From positions 22,964,001 to 23,028,000 of the forward strand of contig CM072806.1 in the NCBI GenBank assembly GCA_037013495.1: 64,000 bases of DNA. Direction: 5' to 3'. Positions within the stretch are counted from its first letter, which is position 1, and every line of letters starts with the position of its first letter. Made by a program: the position numbers and the translations under genes. Shown here in pieces: positions 35,155-48,289 of this stretch. The notes beneath the pieces were generated by a model. That model was given only the letters and a program-made list of their open reading frames with translations. It was not told the DNA's origin and did no database searches. This stretch comes from Hippophae tibetana. Lineage: Eukaryota; Streptophyta; Magnoliopsida; Rosales; Elaeagnaceae.

Positions 35155-36130
35155 GAATTATATAGGTGAGAGATGGCAGTAAAATTCGTTTTTGGGAGAA
35201 TCATTGGATGAAAGATGATTCATTTTCAACAAGATTTCCAAGGTTATGCAGTTTATGTTTAGAGCAAAATAAGTCTATCAAGTAGGTTGCATTCACCCGA
35301 AGGTTAGAACTTTAAGTTTGGGAAAAACTTCAATGCTTGGGAAGTTATAGATTTCTCAAGCATGTTGTTAGAGTTGGAAGGAGCCACGATAAGAGTAGAT
35401 ACTTGTGGTAAAAGGATTTGGATCAACGATTCTTATGTATGTTTTTAATGTAAATCTTATTTTGAGATTCTTGTGGATAACCCTATGGATCAAGTTTTTT
35501 GATTATTTCCCTTCTGTGTAGATAGGTCCAAGTCTTTTAAAAGTAAATTTTTTGAAGTGGTTGACTACTCTTAATAAGTTGAACACAAATGATCGAATCC
35601 AATTAAAGTATTATAAGTCCTATCTTTCTCCTAATTCATATGTGCTATGTAAGAATAATTCTGAAGATATAGATGATTTATTCTTACATTGGCCAATTGC
35701 ACTTCTTTTTATTCCAAGTTACAAAGTAATTTGAGTTTTTATTGAGCTATCCCAAGATCTTGTCACACTTTTTTTGAAATTTTTTTATATGTATAAAAAT
35801 AGTAATAAAACTTTAAAGGCAAATGTGTTGTGGATCTATGGGGTAAGAACAATCCTTTGAGCATTGTGGATGGAGATAGAAGAATTTTTAATGATTGTGA
35901 AAATAATCAGATTGTGTTATGGGAGAAAGTTTTATTTTTCGCTGCTTCTTAGAGTTCAATCTTTAAAGAATTAAATGATTATTCTAAATTTCTTATAAGT
36001 CTTGATTGGAAAACTTGTATTTCTTAGCTAGAAGGTTTTTTTGTAAGACTTTTGTCTTATAGTTAGTTTTTGTTTTTTATTAATAATCCACCATGTATCA
36101 TTGTATTTTCTTATAAAAAAATGTAAAGAC
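35155..36130 (+). mobile_element. LINE (non-LTR retrotransposon) 3' fragment
   Basis: The plus strand begins in the C-terminal part of a plant L1-type ORF2: VRDGSKIRFWENHWMKDDSF and FSTRFPRLCSLCLEQNKSI, then the zinc-binding reverse-transcriptase tail (zf-RVT) in the open stretch 35552-35734 (LNTNDRIQLKYYKSYLSPNS, VLCKNNSEDIDDLFLHWPIA, the Cys-His metal-site region), then a degraded SLDWKTCIS-like end and an A-rich tail near 36115. The expected HC before PIA reads HW, so one metal ligand is lost. The 5' truncation is usual for LINE copies. Confidence 0.8.
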
Positions 36131-36908
36131 CAATACAATCTTAGCATTGTTTGTCATATAAGTAGCTAAAGTTTGTGTTGCACTTCACATTGAGTATGTT
36201 TATGTCAACATAAACACTCATGTTAGTATCATAGTATGAATTTGTGCGATTATATGGTTTAATAATAGTGGCTGTGTTGGACCAGATCATGATTGAGATG
36301 CTTATTTGGTTTTGTAGCCAAAATTGTGTTTCAACCTAAAAATCATTTTCTTAAGTTGTTTTCAGACTTAACATGCCAATCAATGTTGCCAGGTGTGAGA
36401 ATGTTAGAATTTTATTATGTGGGCTATCAATGATTGGGCTTTTATTGTTTATAAAAATGGGTTGAAATATTGTCGTATGATGAATATGCCTGGAGGCTCA
36501 TTTATTTGCTATGGGCTTGGCACACCACGTTGTAAGCTTAGGCCAATTACTCGTGTGATGTATTTTGGGTAGTCCAATATGATTAGGGTTTTGTGATGAT
36601 AGGTTCCCCTCCACTCAAATCTAGAAAAACTATGATGAGACTCACCCATTATAGTTGTTTTTCGCAAGAGCTAGTAAGGGATCACCACGCCTTGTCAATA
36701 TTCTTTTCTCCAATGATTTAACCTAATTTGTGTTATATTCAATTAAAAGTTGAATAATCATGCTTGCATCAATTATGTTCTTTAGTTAAGATTTGTGCCC
36801 TAATGCATCAATGAAATTAGTAGATATCTAACATTCCAAACCAGAAACAATAATGGCCAAAACCAACGGCTTATAAATTAATCGCAGAAAGTAGATAAAC
36901 CGTGTTAC
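36131..36908. other. Unassigned, 3' of the AP3-like fragment
   Basis: Here, downstream on the minus strand, K-box and C-terminal exons of the MADS gene would be expected, but I found none by reading all frames. The sequence is intron-like or intergenic. Confidence 0.4.
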
Positions 36909-37367
36909 CTGATCTTCCTTCGAAGATTAATATTCTCGTCATTAAGCCTCTTCAATTTCTTCTGCATTATCAACAAGCATAACACCACCATATGTGTCAA
37001 GAAAAAAGATGCTACAAAGAGAGGAACCTTACTTCATACTGAGAACTCCAAATATCAATTCCAAGAGTCTTCTGGTAATCATCGAATATTTCCTTCGTTC
37101 TAAAAAACATTACGAAATTAATGTTGACAACTTGAACAATTAACCAAAAGATGATGGATATCAAGAAAGAGAGAATTACGAGGTGGACGGAGAGACGTGA
37201 GAGTGGATTTTAAAGGTAGGGAAGGACAAGATAATGGAATCCCTAGCATCGCAGAGAACGCTGAGCTCGTTGGCTTTGTTGAAGAGACGTTTCCGACGCT
37301 TGGAGAAGGTAACTTGTCGATTGTTGGTGTTCTCAATTCTCTTGATCTGTATCTTTCCTCTGGCCAT
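36909..37367 (-). pseudogene. AP3: AP3/DEF-type MADS-box gene fragment, exons 1-3
   Basis: Exon 1 37367-37180 (188 bases) gives [25 protein letters not shown] and [11 protein letters not shown]: the DNA-binding MADS domain of B-class floral regulators (petal and stamen identity). Exon 2 37099-37033 (67 bases) gives TKEIFDDYQKTLGIDIWSSQ plus YE, the I region. Exon 3 ends at 36909 before GTAACA and gives KKLKRLNDENINLRRKIR, the start of the K region. Lengths of 188 and 67 bases are those of AP3 genes. Signs of decay: NGLFKK is KRLFNK, the usual IIMFSSTGK is IILSFPTFK, the canonical 62-base exon 3 acceptor reads TG instead of AG, and exons 4-7 are not found. TM6 and euAP3 cannot be told apart without the C-terminus. 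Confidence 0.82.
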
Positions 37368-39490
37368 ATGATCCGAACTCTATTCTTCTCTTCCGCTTTC
37401 AATTAAGCACCTCGCTTCTTTGAATTGCACAGAATAGAAGTTATTAGAAAAGGTGGGCCTAAGTTTGCGGGAAACAAAGGCCATTGCTGAAAATGGCTAT
37501 CAAGTATGGCGAATTGAATAAAGACGTGTGCACTTCCCAATTTTGCAGAGGAGGGAACATGGGATTGAGAGCCAAAAAAAACCATTTTTCTGGATTTTCC
37601 TATTTATATAATTAATTACATGGATATTCAATCTATTAATGTCATATCCTAAAATCTATCTTTATTTTTATTAAAAAAACAAATTTACAATTTTTTGATA
37701 GAAAAATATGAAAAAGTGGTATGAGAGGTTATCCTTATTATTTTTGAAATTTTTAAATTTTTTAAACACTTGATGTATCGTTTTTGGGGTTAACCTCGTA
37801 CATGCGCTGAAAACACGTTGAATTTTTTATATCCGATAAAATACTTTCAAGCTATGTATAAATGTATTAAAAGAATGTTTAAAACTTATATTCATTACAT
37901 GTTTTTAACATTTATTTTATAACATAGATACGTTAAAAAAATAATGTTTTAAAAATTTATAATCATAAAAATAATATTATTTTATATATATTTTATACAT
38001 TTTTATTTTAAAAAATACATATTTCATCATTTTTATTAAAAGTTATCTAATTAAACAGAATTTAAATTAAAATAAAGTTAGTTAAATTTTTTAATATTAG
38101 ATGTTGTATTTTTAATAAATTTATATATTATTTTTATTATTATAAATTTTAAGGATTTTTTTTTTGTATGTTTTTAATCATATAAAAAAAACTGTAAAAA
38201 ACTAGAGAGTGCATATAAATACGGTACTTGTTGAGAAAAACTTCTACTACTCCCGTTGCAGGGACAGGACCACACCTATGTCTAATTCAGCTTTTTCTTG
38301 TGTGATAGGATCGACCCAAAAAGAGAGAGAGAGTTCTTAAGCTCTGAATCTTATGTATTGTCGTGGATTTATGGTGTATAGATTTGAACTTTTTTTATTC
38401 TAAAGATAGTTTTGCTAAAAACAAAAAAAAAATTAAACTATTAATTAACCTTCTTTTTTTCAAACATATTTAATTTTAACAATTTATTTAAATTTAAATT
38501 TTTTATCTATCCATAGTTTGAATTAAATTGAATTTATAAATTTTATAGTTATACTAGATTAAGATTGAAAAATATAAAATCCGTTCAAATTCGGATCGGA
38601 TTCGAATTAACATGCATATTTTATAATCGTTGTTTTCAATACAGATTAAATTATCATTAAATTATAAATAAATATATTATATTTAAATATTATACATAAT
38701 ATAATTACATTATATTATTATTTTTACCTAAAAATAAATATAAATATTTATAATAATATAATAAATGTACAAACATATTTTTTAATCTTTTGATTGTTTT
38801 AGTTATTATTATAAATAATAAATTTTACTATAAATATATCAATTTAAATGTGTCGTGTTTTATAGATAACAATAATTTATATATAAATCTCAATATCAAT
38901 ATGACATTATCTAATTCGAAAAAATCGAATCTATTTAAGTTTAAATTTATTACATTATTAAATCAGATTTAAATTAAAAAATTTCAAATCCAACTTGAAT
39001 TAAATAAGATTTAGATTGATCAAAAATAAATAATTTTGATTCTCTGATCGATCTTAATCAAACCAACCCATTAGTTTATCATCAATTTTTTTTTATTTAC
39101 ACTTATAGTTAGATTATTAGAACTGTGAATGATACCATGCCAAACATCCCGTATATATCATGAAATTATTGAGGGAAGGAAGAGTAATATTAAAGTTACT
39201 GTGAATTACAAATACCTTTCTTTAAGTTTCATCAAAACAACACTAAAAAAATCTTACCACATACATTCTTCTCTTCAAATTTTTACATGGGAGATATTTA
39301 CAAAAAAAATAATAATAAGTCAAAAAATTTAAGGAATAATTTTGTAATAAAATAATAATCGATGGGGTATAATTTTTTTAATTTATGAAATTAAGGAGTG
39401 TTTTTTTCTTCCTTTTTTAAGTTCTTTATCAAATTTCCCTTGAGATATTAATATTAACTTGGAAAAACGAAGTTGGGAAGTGAAGAGGAT
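37368..39490. other. AP3 fragment 5' flank and AT-rich intergenic DNA
   Basis: The first about 250 bases upstream of 37367 would be promoter and 5' leader of the MADS fragment; I saw no clear CArG box. Beyond that is A/T-rich DNA without genes; the small open frames at 38790 and 39129 have no recognisable content. Confidence 0.4.
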
Positions 39491-39496
39491 AAAGTA

Positions 39497-40795
39497 AAGC
39501 TGGTAATTTATATTGTAGTTTGATTGATTGAATCGTAAAACTCTAATAGAATATGAATTGAATTAAATTTGAGTTAAATTCAGACCGGTTTACATAACTC
39601 AAAATCAAGCTAGGTTTGAGCCATCGTTTTAGCTCGAAATAAAATTAAAATAACTATAACATGTTAGAAATTATACTCTGTTAAAAACTTAAAATTGGAG
39701 AAATTCATTTCTTTTCATATCATATTGTAATTCTTACAAAGAACATCTTTTCTTTCAAAATAAAATAGAAATTTATTATCTCAAAATTCATATGGGTTAT
39801 AAATAAATTATAACTTGTTCTTTTTATTATGTTCATATTAGCAAACTCATGCACAAATAAAATTTCAAAAATGAAAGAAATAATGTAAAAGCAACAAGTA
39901 GATTATGCTTTGAAAATAAGATACATTAGTAACTATTATATTATATTCATAACTTGTGTGCTAGTGTCAGTAAATCTGTATTCTACAAGAGAGAGTTACT
40001 TATTGTGCACATAGAACAAAATTGTCATATTATATATAGTAAATCTATATTGTGTATTCTAACTTTTGGTTAATTAATTTCTTTATTGTTTTAATTTTTG
40101 GTTATTAATTTACAAAGATGGTTAAATTTATGTCAAAGAAACAATAATAAGGTGGATAAAGTAGTTAATGTAGTAAAAAACACAATAAAAGGAGATGAAT
40201 AAATCCAAATTTAAAAAGGCAAAAGATAATGTCAAAAGAATCATGTTTATAGACATATTTTGAGACTCTCCCTTTGGCTTCTTATAATATTCTACGAGAG
40301 AATTGTAAGTATTGTGATCAAATCTATCAAAATAGATCTAAGAATTGAGCAAGTACTTTCACACATCATTATAATAAGTGTGTTATGAGTGATACACATA
40401 GTGTGTGTTAGATGTTTATTAACTAATTATTGTAACATAACAGGTGTGTGAGGAGTTGTATTATCTTCATTGAATTTGTTATGTATGTAACTTATTCATT
40501 CAGTATTAATTTATCATTCTTACAAAAAGTTAGTTGTTCTAATATTATTTTCCTTATTTTTGTGTTTCATGTAATGTTGTTTGAGCTAATGAGTTTTAAT
40601 CATTAATCATATTTTTTTTGTTTATAAAAAAAATTCAATCAACTAAAAAAACATGCAATTAACAATTCAAATTAGTTTGGTCCAATTTGTGCCAAAGGTT
40701 TTGTGTTTGGTTTGGATTCGGACTTGCCTTTACTAGCTTGAATTAAATTTGAATTGAACTAACTCAAACTAGCCCAACTCATACAAATTACCACC
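39497..40795. mobile_element. Possible DNA transposon with imperfect inverted ends
   Basis: GCTGGTAATTTATATTG near 39497 faces an inverted GGTGGTAATTTGTATGAG at 40777-40795 (plus strand CTCATACAAATTACCACC). Both ends also carry AATTGAATTAAATTTGAGTT-type words. No coding frame inside; part of the interior (40260-40470) has LTR- or TRIM-like composition. Weak evidence. Confidence 0.35.
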
Positions 40796-40799
40796 CTTA

Positions 40800-41198
40800 A
40801 GATAAATAAAAGAGTAGAACGACAAATTAATGATGAAAATGATGATGGGTGACAAACTAACTATTTTCATTATAAGAAGTTAAAGATATCGGCTATTGCC
40901 GTATTGGATTTGGTTTAGTAGTATAATAATGTCATTACTACAAATTCAAGCTTTTAATTCGGTTCACTCGAGAAGACGTAAAATTTAAATTCAATTTATG
41001 GGTTGAATTGACTTAAATTCTATATTCTTTAACATATTTTATGCATTCTCTGCTATCCCTATTACCTGTTTTCGATCACATAATAGCAAAAAAAGTCAAA
41101 ATATGTTTTAATTTTTTTTAAATAGTACAAATGATTGAAAAATTAAATATTGATTAATTATTTGAGAAATAATTTTATTATAAAAAAATAATTTTTAT

Positions 41199-41232
<34 letters not shown>

Positions 41233-41280
41233 ACTTAAATTGCAAATAAAATGATAACGCCTCTTTTGTCATAGATTTAT
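40800..41280. other. Intergenic with a (TA)n tract
   Basis: No gene. A dinucleotide AT run spans about 41202-41229. Confidence 0.6.
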
Positions 41281-42776
41281 GATATTTTCACTTTATTTTA
41301 GGGAGATGAAGCTTAGTTTGTTGCTTAGAATTACCAACAATGTCTTATTCATAATGACGACCAAAGAAATCTCTAATGAGATGAGATGGAGTTTGGGTAG
41401 GAAAATAGGTCCAAAGAAAAATTCATTCCCCTAAACATCCATCAAACAAACCTAAACTTCAAAGATACAAGAATAGAGAAATTAAAGCATTAAAAAAATT
41501 ACCATGGTGTTGTTCTTCGCTATTTAATATCATTAGATTCTTATTCTAATACTTCTTGTGAAGAATAATTTGAAACATGTATTCTGCCAATTCTTCACGT
41601 AAATTCTCAAAAATTTACATATAATAGCCAGATTTGTTCTAACAAAAGAACTACCTTTATTTAAATTCAAAATAAGAATGTAATATCATAAATTCACAAA
41701 AAATAACTTGCATATGTTAAAAAAGTATATTAGTAAAAAAGATTACCACATCTTTAATTTGAATGTTGATATTTGAGATGATTTTGATCATAAATTTCAT
41801 AACAAAGTAACTACACACGACTCCATCATTTTATTGTAGAACCTACAAAAAAATAAGTGTACATGATTTTCCATATTCGAATAGTTTTGTTATTCAATAG
41901 TAAAATTCATTAAATTATTAATATTTTCTTGTATAACTTTGTCCCATATAAGCTTATGTAATTTTTTAAAGGCAATGCCTATACTCTTGTTCCACAATTT
42001 CCATGCCCTATCAAAGTTTAAAACAATTATTTTTATATTAAATATTATAAAGAACAATAAATAGCTAACTATAACTCTTACGTTTCAACAACTACTTTTG
42101 TATCTTTTCTCAATTCTATAGAAGCTGAGTCATAGTACCAAACTTAATTGCCATGTAGATCAAAGATTATTAACATCCAATGATCTTTGACCTTGTTCAA
42201 ACTTTAGTGGCCAAAGGATTATCAACTTTTGATTTTTGTTAAGTGTTAATACCAACATTTATAACTCAAAAGAATACCACTATGGATAAGGTGATACTTA
42301 ACCTCGTCAACAACATCAAATTTCTCATTTTTACATTTAACACATATGCATCGAATTATACTAATTTCATTATTACTATTTCTACGAGAAACTTTCAACT
42401 CTAGAAATGTAGTAAGAAACTTTCAATTCCAGAAATGTAATCCTGCTCAATTCACTTTAAAATCCAAGATTTGTCTATTTTCTATTAATAACATTAAGCA
42501 TATTAAATTGTATCCAACCAATATATTTCAGATATTATTATATATGGATTCTCTAATTATTAGAATATCTATCAAAACATCATATAAAAATAAATACATA
42601 AAAACTAAATAATTAATAAACTCATAATAACATTAACAAATATATAATATTAACAATATATATAATATATAATAATTTATATATATAAATGCATGTAATT
42701 AATAATAATAAATATTTTATACATATATATAATAATAAATATTAATAAACCCATTATACATTATATACATATAAAA

Positions 42777-42829
<53 letters not shown>

Positions 42830-43614
42830 CATGTACATATAAATAATTTTCAAAAAAATTTTAAGTTTAAAATAAATTAATATATATCAAAAACCTAAAT
42901 ACATAAAATTATTAAAATAAATGAATAAATAAAATATCTTCTTCTCTTCTAAGCTTAAATAAAAAATATACAACCTACATAACACAAAACATTATACACA
43001 TAATATACATTAAAATAAAAAAAATATGAATAATAAGTGTAAAATAATTCATAGAAATACTTATAAGAGTAAATGAAGTGACAAAATGAAGGAAAAAGAG
43101 AAAAAAAAAGTGTTTGGTAAGTAAGAAAATGAAGGAAATGGGTATGAAAAATTTGAATATTATGTTAAAAAAATAGTAGATCTAGAAGAGAAATTTGAGA
43201 GGAAGAAAAATAAACTGATGGCGCTTGAAATGATAGTCATAAGTGGCCAGAAAAGGAGAAAGAAAATAACGATAACATACGGTTTTTCTCTATAAGGGAA
43301 GAGGGAAACACGACCTAGCACTGTCTGTAAATAGGGGAGAGAAGAAGCTAAGGAAAAATAAAATAAGGTAGCGTCGATTGACACATAGAATTGACACTAG
43401 ATGTAGGATTTTAAGTCGGTTTTACGTGTAAACCAACTTAAAAAATTACAGAAAAATAAAATAGTAGCATTGGTTGACACGTAGAATCAACGCTGCATCC
43501 TACGTGTAGCGTCAGTTGATACGTAAGATCAATGCTATTGTTTTAATTTTTTAAGTCAGGCTTTCAGCATACCGACTTAAAATACTAACTTAATTGCTCC
43601 TTTTTGTACTAGTT
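41281..43614 (-). mobile_element. CACTA-like element, right end and body remnant
   Basis: The right end, read inward on the minus strand from 43613, is ACTAGTACAAAAAGGAGC, matching plant CACTA ends of the CACTAGTACAAAAAGG type with the outermost base altered. Inside are three subterminal repeats of the form TAGCGTC.GTTGA.ACGTA..ATC (near 43370, 43465, 43506) and TTAAGTCGGT words in both orientations (43411 and 43578). The interior is AT-rich with no intact transposase; the left end was not found and the start given is only a guess. Confidence 0.55.
42780..42828. repeat. (AT)n microsatellite
   Basis: An uninterrupted run of about 22 TA dinucleotides, likely polymorphic and hard to assemble. 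Confidence 0.95.
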
Positions 43615-45367
43615 CGTGTTAAAATGAGGAGAAGAGGGAGGAAGAAAAGGTCTAATTTTCGGTTTCTACCGCATTATACTTGTTTTTGAATCTCTTGGTG
43701 TTGTACTGAATACTCAATACAAAACAGTTTTTCCATCTGTTAAGCGAGTCAATCTTGGGAGATGATATGTAATAAGTAGTGTTTTATGTTATCATTTTAT
43801 TCAGGGGTCAACATAAAAATCGATAAATCAAATTAATCAATTGAAAATGAGTCAAATAAATTGAGTTTTTTTGTTATATAGTTCTAGTTTTGATTTTGAA
43901 AATACAAACCTAACTTATATAGGGTCAATTGTATACTTAATACATATATTTATTTTTTAATTTTATATATTTATATTATATATATCATATATATTTATGA
44001 TCATATATGATTTTAATTAAATTTTATGTCATTTAGAAGGTAAATAGTTATTCTTCTTTAATGTTTAGTTTTATAAATATTCAGTATACCTAAAAAAATT
44101 TAAATTACCTTTTGTTCTATAATTTTCAAAGAATCTTTTTTTAAGAATTGTTTTCTATTTAAAAATTAGTGCACAATTTTTGTTTAATTGCTATTATGTA
44201 ACTCTTTTTTAATAAAATTTGTAATTAAATATTAAATATTTTTTTATTAATTTAACATTAACCTAAAGTAAAAATCATTTGAATTTATTTTAAAAATAAG
44301 TAAATCTAAACCACAAACTAAACATATCAAACCGATATAAATAGATTGATGTAATATTATATAACTGACATTTTATGTTTCCAATTCCTAATTTAGTGAA
44401 TCCATATATGTCGATTCAATTAATTTTAAGCAAACTGAATATAATCGAATCGTACTCAATTCTAACTTCACAATAACATTTGATTTATTGTTTAATTTAT
44501 TTTTATTTTCTCTTTTATTTTTAATAGTTATATCAAGTATTGGTATGGAACATGACTCTAAAGTCATACTTTTTAGGAGTGATTTATCAAATTAGTATGA
44601 ATTTTACAACTAAATCCATTTTTTTTATCAAAATCACATCCCTTATGTCTTACATATACAATATTAATACCAAAATATCTCTATACTATAAAGTCATAAA
44701 TAGAGCTCTGGCGACCATTGCCGGCTTTCGATAATCATTGTTGGCCTTTAGCGACCTCTAACAAACTTTTCGATGAGTATGGGAATGCATTGACCTAGTT
44801 TGTAAAATCATTGGCCCAATATGAGAAGGCAACGAGTGTCGTGGAGATAATATCTTACCACAAATACATCTAATATTGTGGTAAAAATCTATAGTCTAAC
44901 TCAAAATGAGGCGATTTTGGATAATTTGGGCTATTCTGTAGCACTACTCATCAATCTTAGACATTCTTACCTTTCTTTGTTAGTAAAATACTAAATAGAT
45001 CTAAATTTATACACGTGTATACTCACATCAATTATCTTATACCACGTAACAATATTTTTTTAAAAAATTAATAAATAATTTAATCATTTTCACAATTATA
45101 ATGTTAGGCTTCACACCATAATTAGTATGGATGAAAATTTGTAGGTCCTTACCATTCTTCTTAGTTAAAAAGAAATTGCTAACTCTATACAAATTTTCGG
45201 AGTCTATTCCTCAAATAGAATGTACATGTTGTACTTAATTAAATTTGCTCAAAAATAACATATTAGTTAAATATAACGTGTACATTTGTTATTTATACAC
45301 AATTTACATAATATATAGAGTGTATGTAAATTAGATTTTTATATATATTTATACATTATTTATAAAT

Positions 45368-45369
<2 letters not shown>
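43615..45369. other. Intergenic AT-rich DNA
   Basis: No gene. The open frame at 44540-44734 shows no domain. A short GC-richer patch at 44705-44850 has no recognisable coding or RNA features. Confidence 0.45.

Positions 45370-45411
<42 letters not shown>
45370..45411. repeat. (AT)n microsatellite
   Basis: About 21 AT dinucleotides in a row. Confidence 0.95.
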
Positions 45412-45413
<2 letters not shown>

Positions 45414-46275
45414 GTCATTAGGCTTCAATGCCAAATTTTAACATATACTTACACTCAATGTAATTATAATGTGTCACAACTTTTTATGAAAAATAACTAT
45501 TTCATTTTTAAACTAATTTTGAAACATAACACACACACATGTGTGTGTAAGTCAATCATATTTTTCGTTAACGAATTTTATCACTTTAACATTTTTATCC
45601 CTTAACAAAATTTTCGCAACTTTTCGTTCACTAAACGTAAAGAAATCTCTAAAATATGTGATGTTCAGGAGCAATAATATGTGACTGAACATCACATTGT
45701 AATTGATCTTTTATTCTTCCATATAAAATTACTAAACGTAAAGAAATGTCTTTTTTATATATATAAATAAACCTGTAATTAAGATATGTATTATATCTAT
45801 GTAAATTTATTTGATTCCTTGATATTGTTTTCTTCCATCTTTCTATTTTCTTTTTATCAAACGATTGTATTTTAGCTTTTCCGTCTTTTGTACATTTAAC
45901 ATCAAAGTTTTCAATAAATTTTTTAATTTAAACATTATATATATATATATATATCTTATTTTTTTAACCTTTTGTTTGGTTCGTTCTATTTCTTCAAGTT
46001 ATTTTAGAGTATAAGTCAATTTTTCTCCCATTGCATCTTTTAATTTTATATTTTTTAGTTTTTCAATAGAAGTTTCATTTATTTTTATTGTAAAACATGA
46101 TTGTTCTTACATCATAAATATCATCTCAGTTTCTTCTTCAAATGTTTTGTCTTGATTTTCTACTTCATATATTATTTATTCTATATTAGAGATTTCTTCT
46201 CCGTAAAAAAATGTCTAATTCATTTGTTTCTAATGTTTTGATCATATTTTTTTGCATTTGTTTTCCTTTTTTAGG

Positions 46276-46317
46276 ACACTCAAGTGCATAATGATCTTCT
46301 TCATTACATATATAACA
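46276..46317 (-). pseudogene. Coat-protein zinc knuckle of the pararetrovirus relic
   Basis: The minus strand reads CYICNEEDHYALEC: a CX2CX4HX4C knuckle with all four ligands kept, followed by PKKGKQ. In caulimovirids this motif sits near the C-terminus of the coat protein and binds nucleic acid. The flanking frame has stops on both sides. Confidence 0.8.
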
Positions 46318-47064
46318 TCTAAATTTTTTCTTTGAAGTAATTTTTGATTTAGGTTTTTTTTTCTATTTTTTTTTTGGGAAAAGTTCGTTGTATTCTTCCA
46401 TGGTTTCCACTTTAAATTTTTTTTTCTTATAAGATTTTCTATTACCTGGTATGAGACATCATATTTTCTATTTTTTTAATATTTTATCACAACATTGTTG
46501 ACATATATTACACTAATGATTTGATTTTTATTTTTCTTTTGCTTTAACTGATAAGCGTTGTTCATTTATCAGTCTAAAGACATAGTTTGTCTTAAAACCT
46601 ATGTTGTTTAATTTATTTAGTTTTTTTAATCAATCTGGATATATTCTAATAACTAATTCATCTCAAGAATTTGGTAGTTTACGAAAAAATTGATCTAACC
46701 AATATATGTCTTAGGTAGGTTCCGCATGAAAATAATATATTTTTTAAATCATTTTACATATTTTTTAAAGTAACAAATATTGCATAATTGTAGTTTTGAT
46801 AAAGCATAGTTAGCATCAGTTAGCATCTTCTTGAATTGTTAGTTATCTTACTTCTCCTATCATTTTTTATAATTATTTTCATAAATTCTTTTAATATATC
46901 ATCTTGATAAAATTTAACAATAAGAATAATTTTTGTTCTCTATCTCTTTGAGTTTTTCCCATTTTTTCCATTGCATAGCATCATATTGTAAGTTTCCTTC
47001 AATATAATCTAGAAACTTTTCTTTGTCCAAATATTTTATAATTAAGTAGAATAAATGACATAGA

Positions 47065-47367
47065 TTATGCACATTCTTCTATATTTTTTTCTCGATCTTT
47101 AAAGGGTACATTATAAAGATGTAAATAAATACTATATTGGGCTATTGGTTGTTTATCTAAATCATCTCTCCTAGTATAAGAAGGAGTTGGCTTTTCTTTT
47201 TGTTTTGTTCCACTAGATGAAGTTTCATTCATATAAATAAAGTCTTCACCTTGAGTTCTTTTTAAGTATTCTTCAAATTTTACTTGATTTAAGAATTTTG
47301 TCGATGGTTGTTTGAGTTTTCTCTTTTTATGAGATTCAATTTTTTTTAGATTTAGTTTTTTGATCAC
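47065..47367 (-). pseudogene. Polyprotein segment upstream of the coat-protein core
   Basis: An open stretch of 100 codons, basic at the start, containing KPTPSYTRRDDLDKQPIAQY and IYLHLYNVPFKDREKNIEEC. By position and style it belongs to the coat-protein part of a petuvirus/florendovirus polyprotein. Frame breaks follow on both sides. The ATG is not a real start. Confidence 0.55.
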
Positions 47368-48277
47368 TCATCACTTTAGGTGCATTGGAGGGTGAGATTC
47401 TAACTCTGATTCAGATGTAGATTCATCATTAGAGGATAATAAGTTCATTTTATAATTAAAATATGATAATAAGGATTTATATTCAAGATAGGCTTTTTAA
47501 ATTTGTTTTAGTAATCATTATCTTTCTTATATTCCTAATGTTGGCTCTTTATAAATATGTTTTCAATAATTAAGGATTTCGAAAACATTATAATATTTTG
47601 TTTTATTATATTTATAAGTTTGAATTTTTTTAATTTCTTTAGTTCCATAAAATAATCTGATAGATGTATTACTTCCAGGACTATTCATACCATATTGGTA
47701 ATATATATTTTCATTTATTTTTTTAATAAGGATTCAAATTTATTTTTAATTTCTAATTTAAGATCAAGATTTTTAATTTTCTAATATGTGTTAATTGATT
47801 TTCAAATTTTTTCATATTAAATTCTAAAGCATTTAGTTTCTTTTTTAAGTGATTTTGATTAATCACTTCGTATTTTCAAATCTTTTTAACCAACTTCCTA
47901 ACATATCTATTATAGAGTTTACAATTTCATTAATAATACTTAAATTATTTTCTAACTTTTTATCTATATGAAATACATGCCTAAATTCATATGTTTCCTT
48001 TTCTATCCATGAACTAATACATTCTATATTAGATTGCTATTAATTATCCATGAAGTTTTTGATGACACCTAAAACCTCCTATCACTTAATGTTCTCGTGC
48101 CTAAAATCAAAAGTTTTATCTTATACCAACCTTATTAGATGAACAAGGTTTTAAAATAAGAAATTATAGGCTTTGAAACAATAATATATATATAAATTTT
48201 TCAAAAACTTTAGAATAAGAACAACAATAACATATATAATTAATAAATTCAATTATAGTGTAACCAACTCATCATAT

Positions 48278-48289
48278 ACTCTGATATCA
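48278..48289 (-). promoter_or_regulatory. Primer-binding site, tRNA-Met type, of the viral relic
   Basis: The minus strand reads TGATATCAGAGT, matching the caulimovirid tRNA-Met site TGGTATCAGAGC at 10 of 12 bases; both differences are transitions. It lies between the RNase H remnant and the coat-protein region, as expected on the circular map. Confidence 0.65.

Noticed and set aside
37118..37406. Open frames of 69-94 codons overlapping the MADS exon
   Set aside because: Shadows of the real MADS frame on the minus strand, supported there by family motifs and exon sizes.
44700..44860. GC-richer patch that might be a gene end or ncRNA
   Set aside because: No motif, structure or open frame that I could support.
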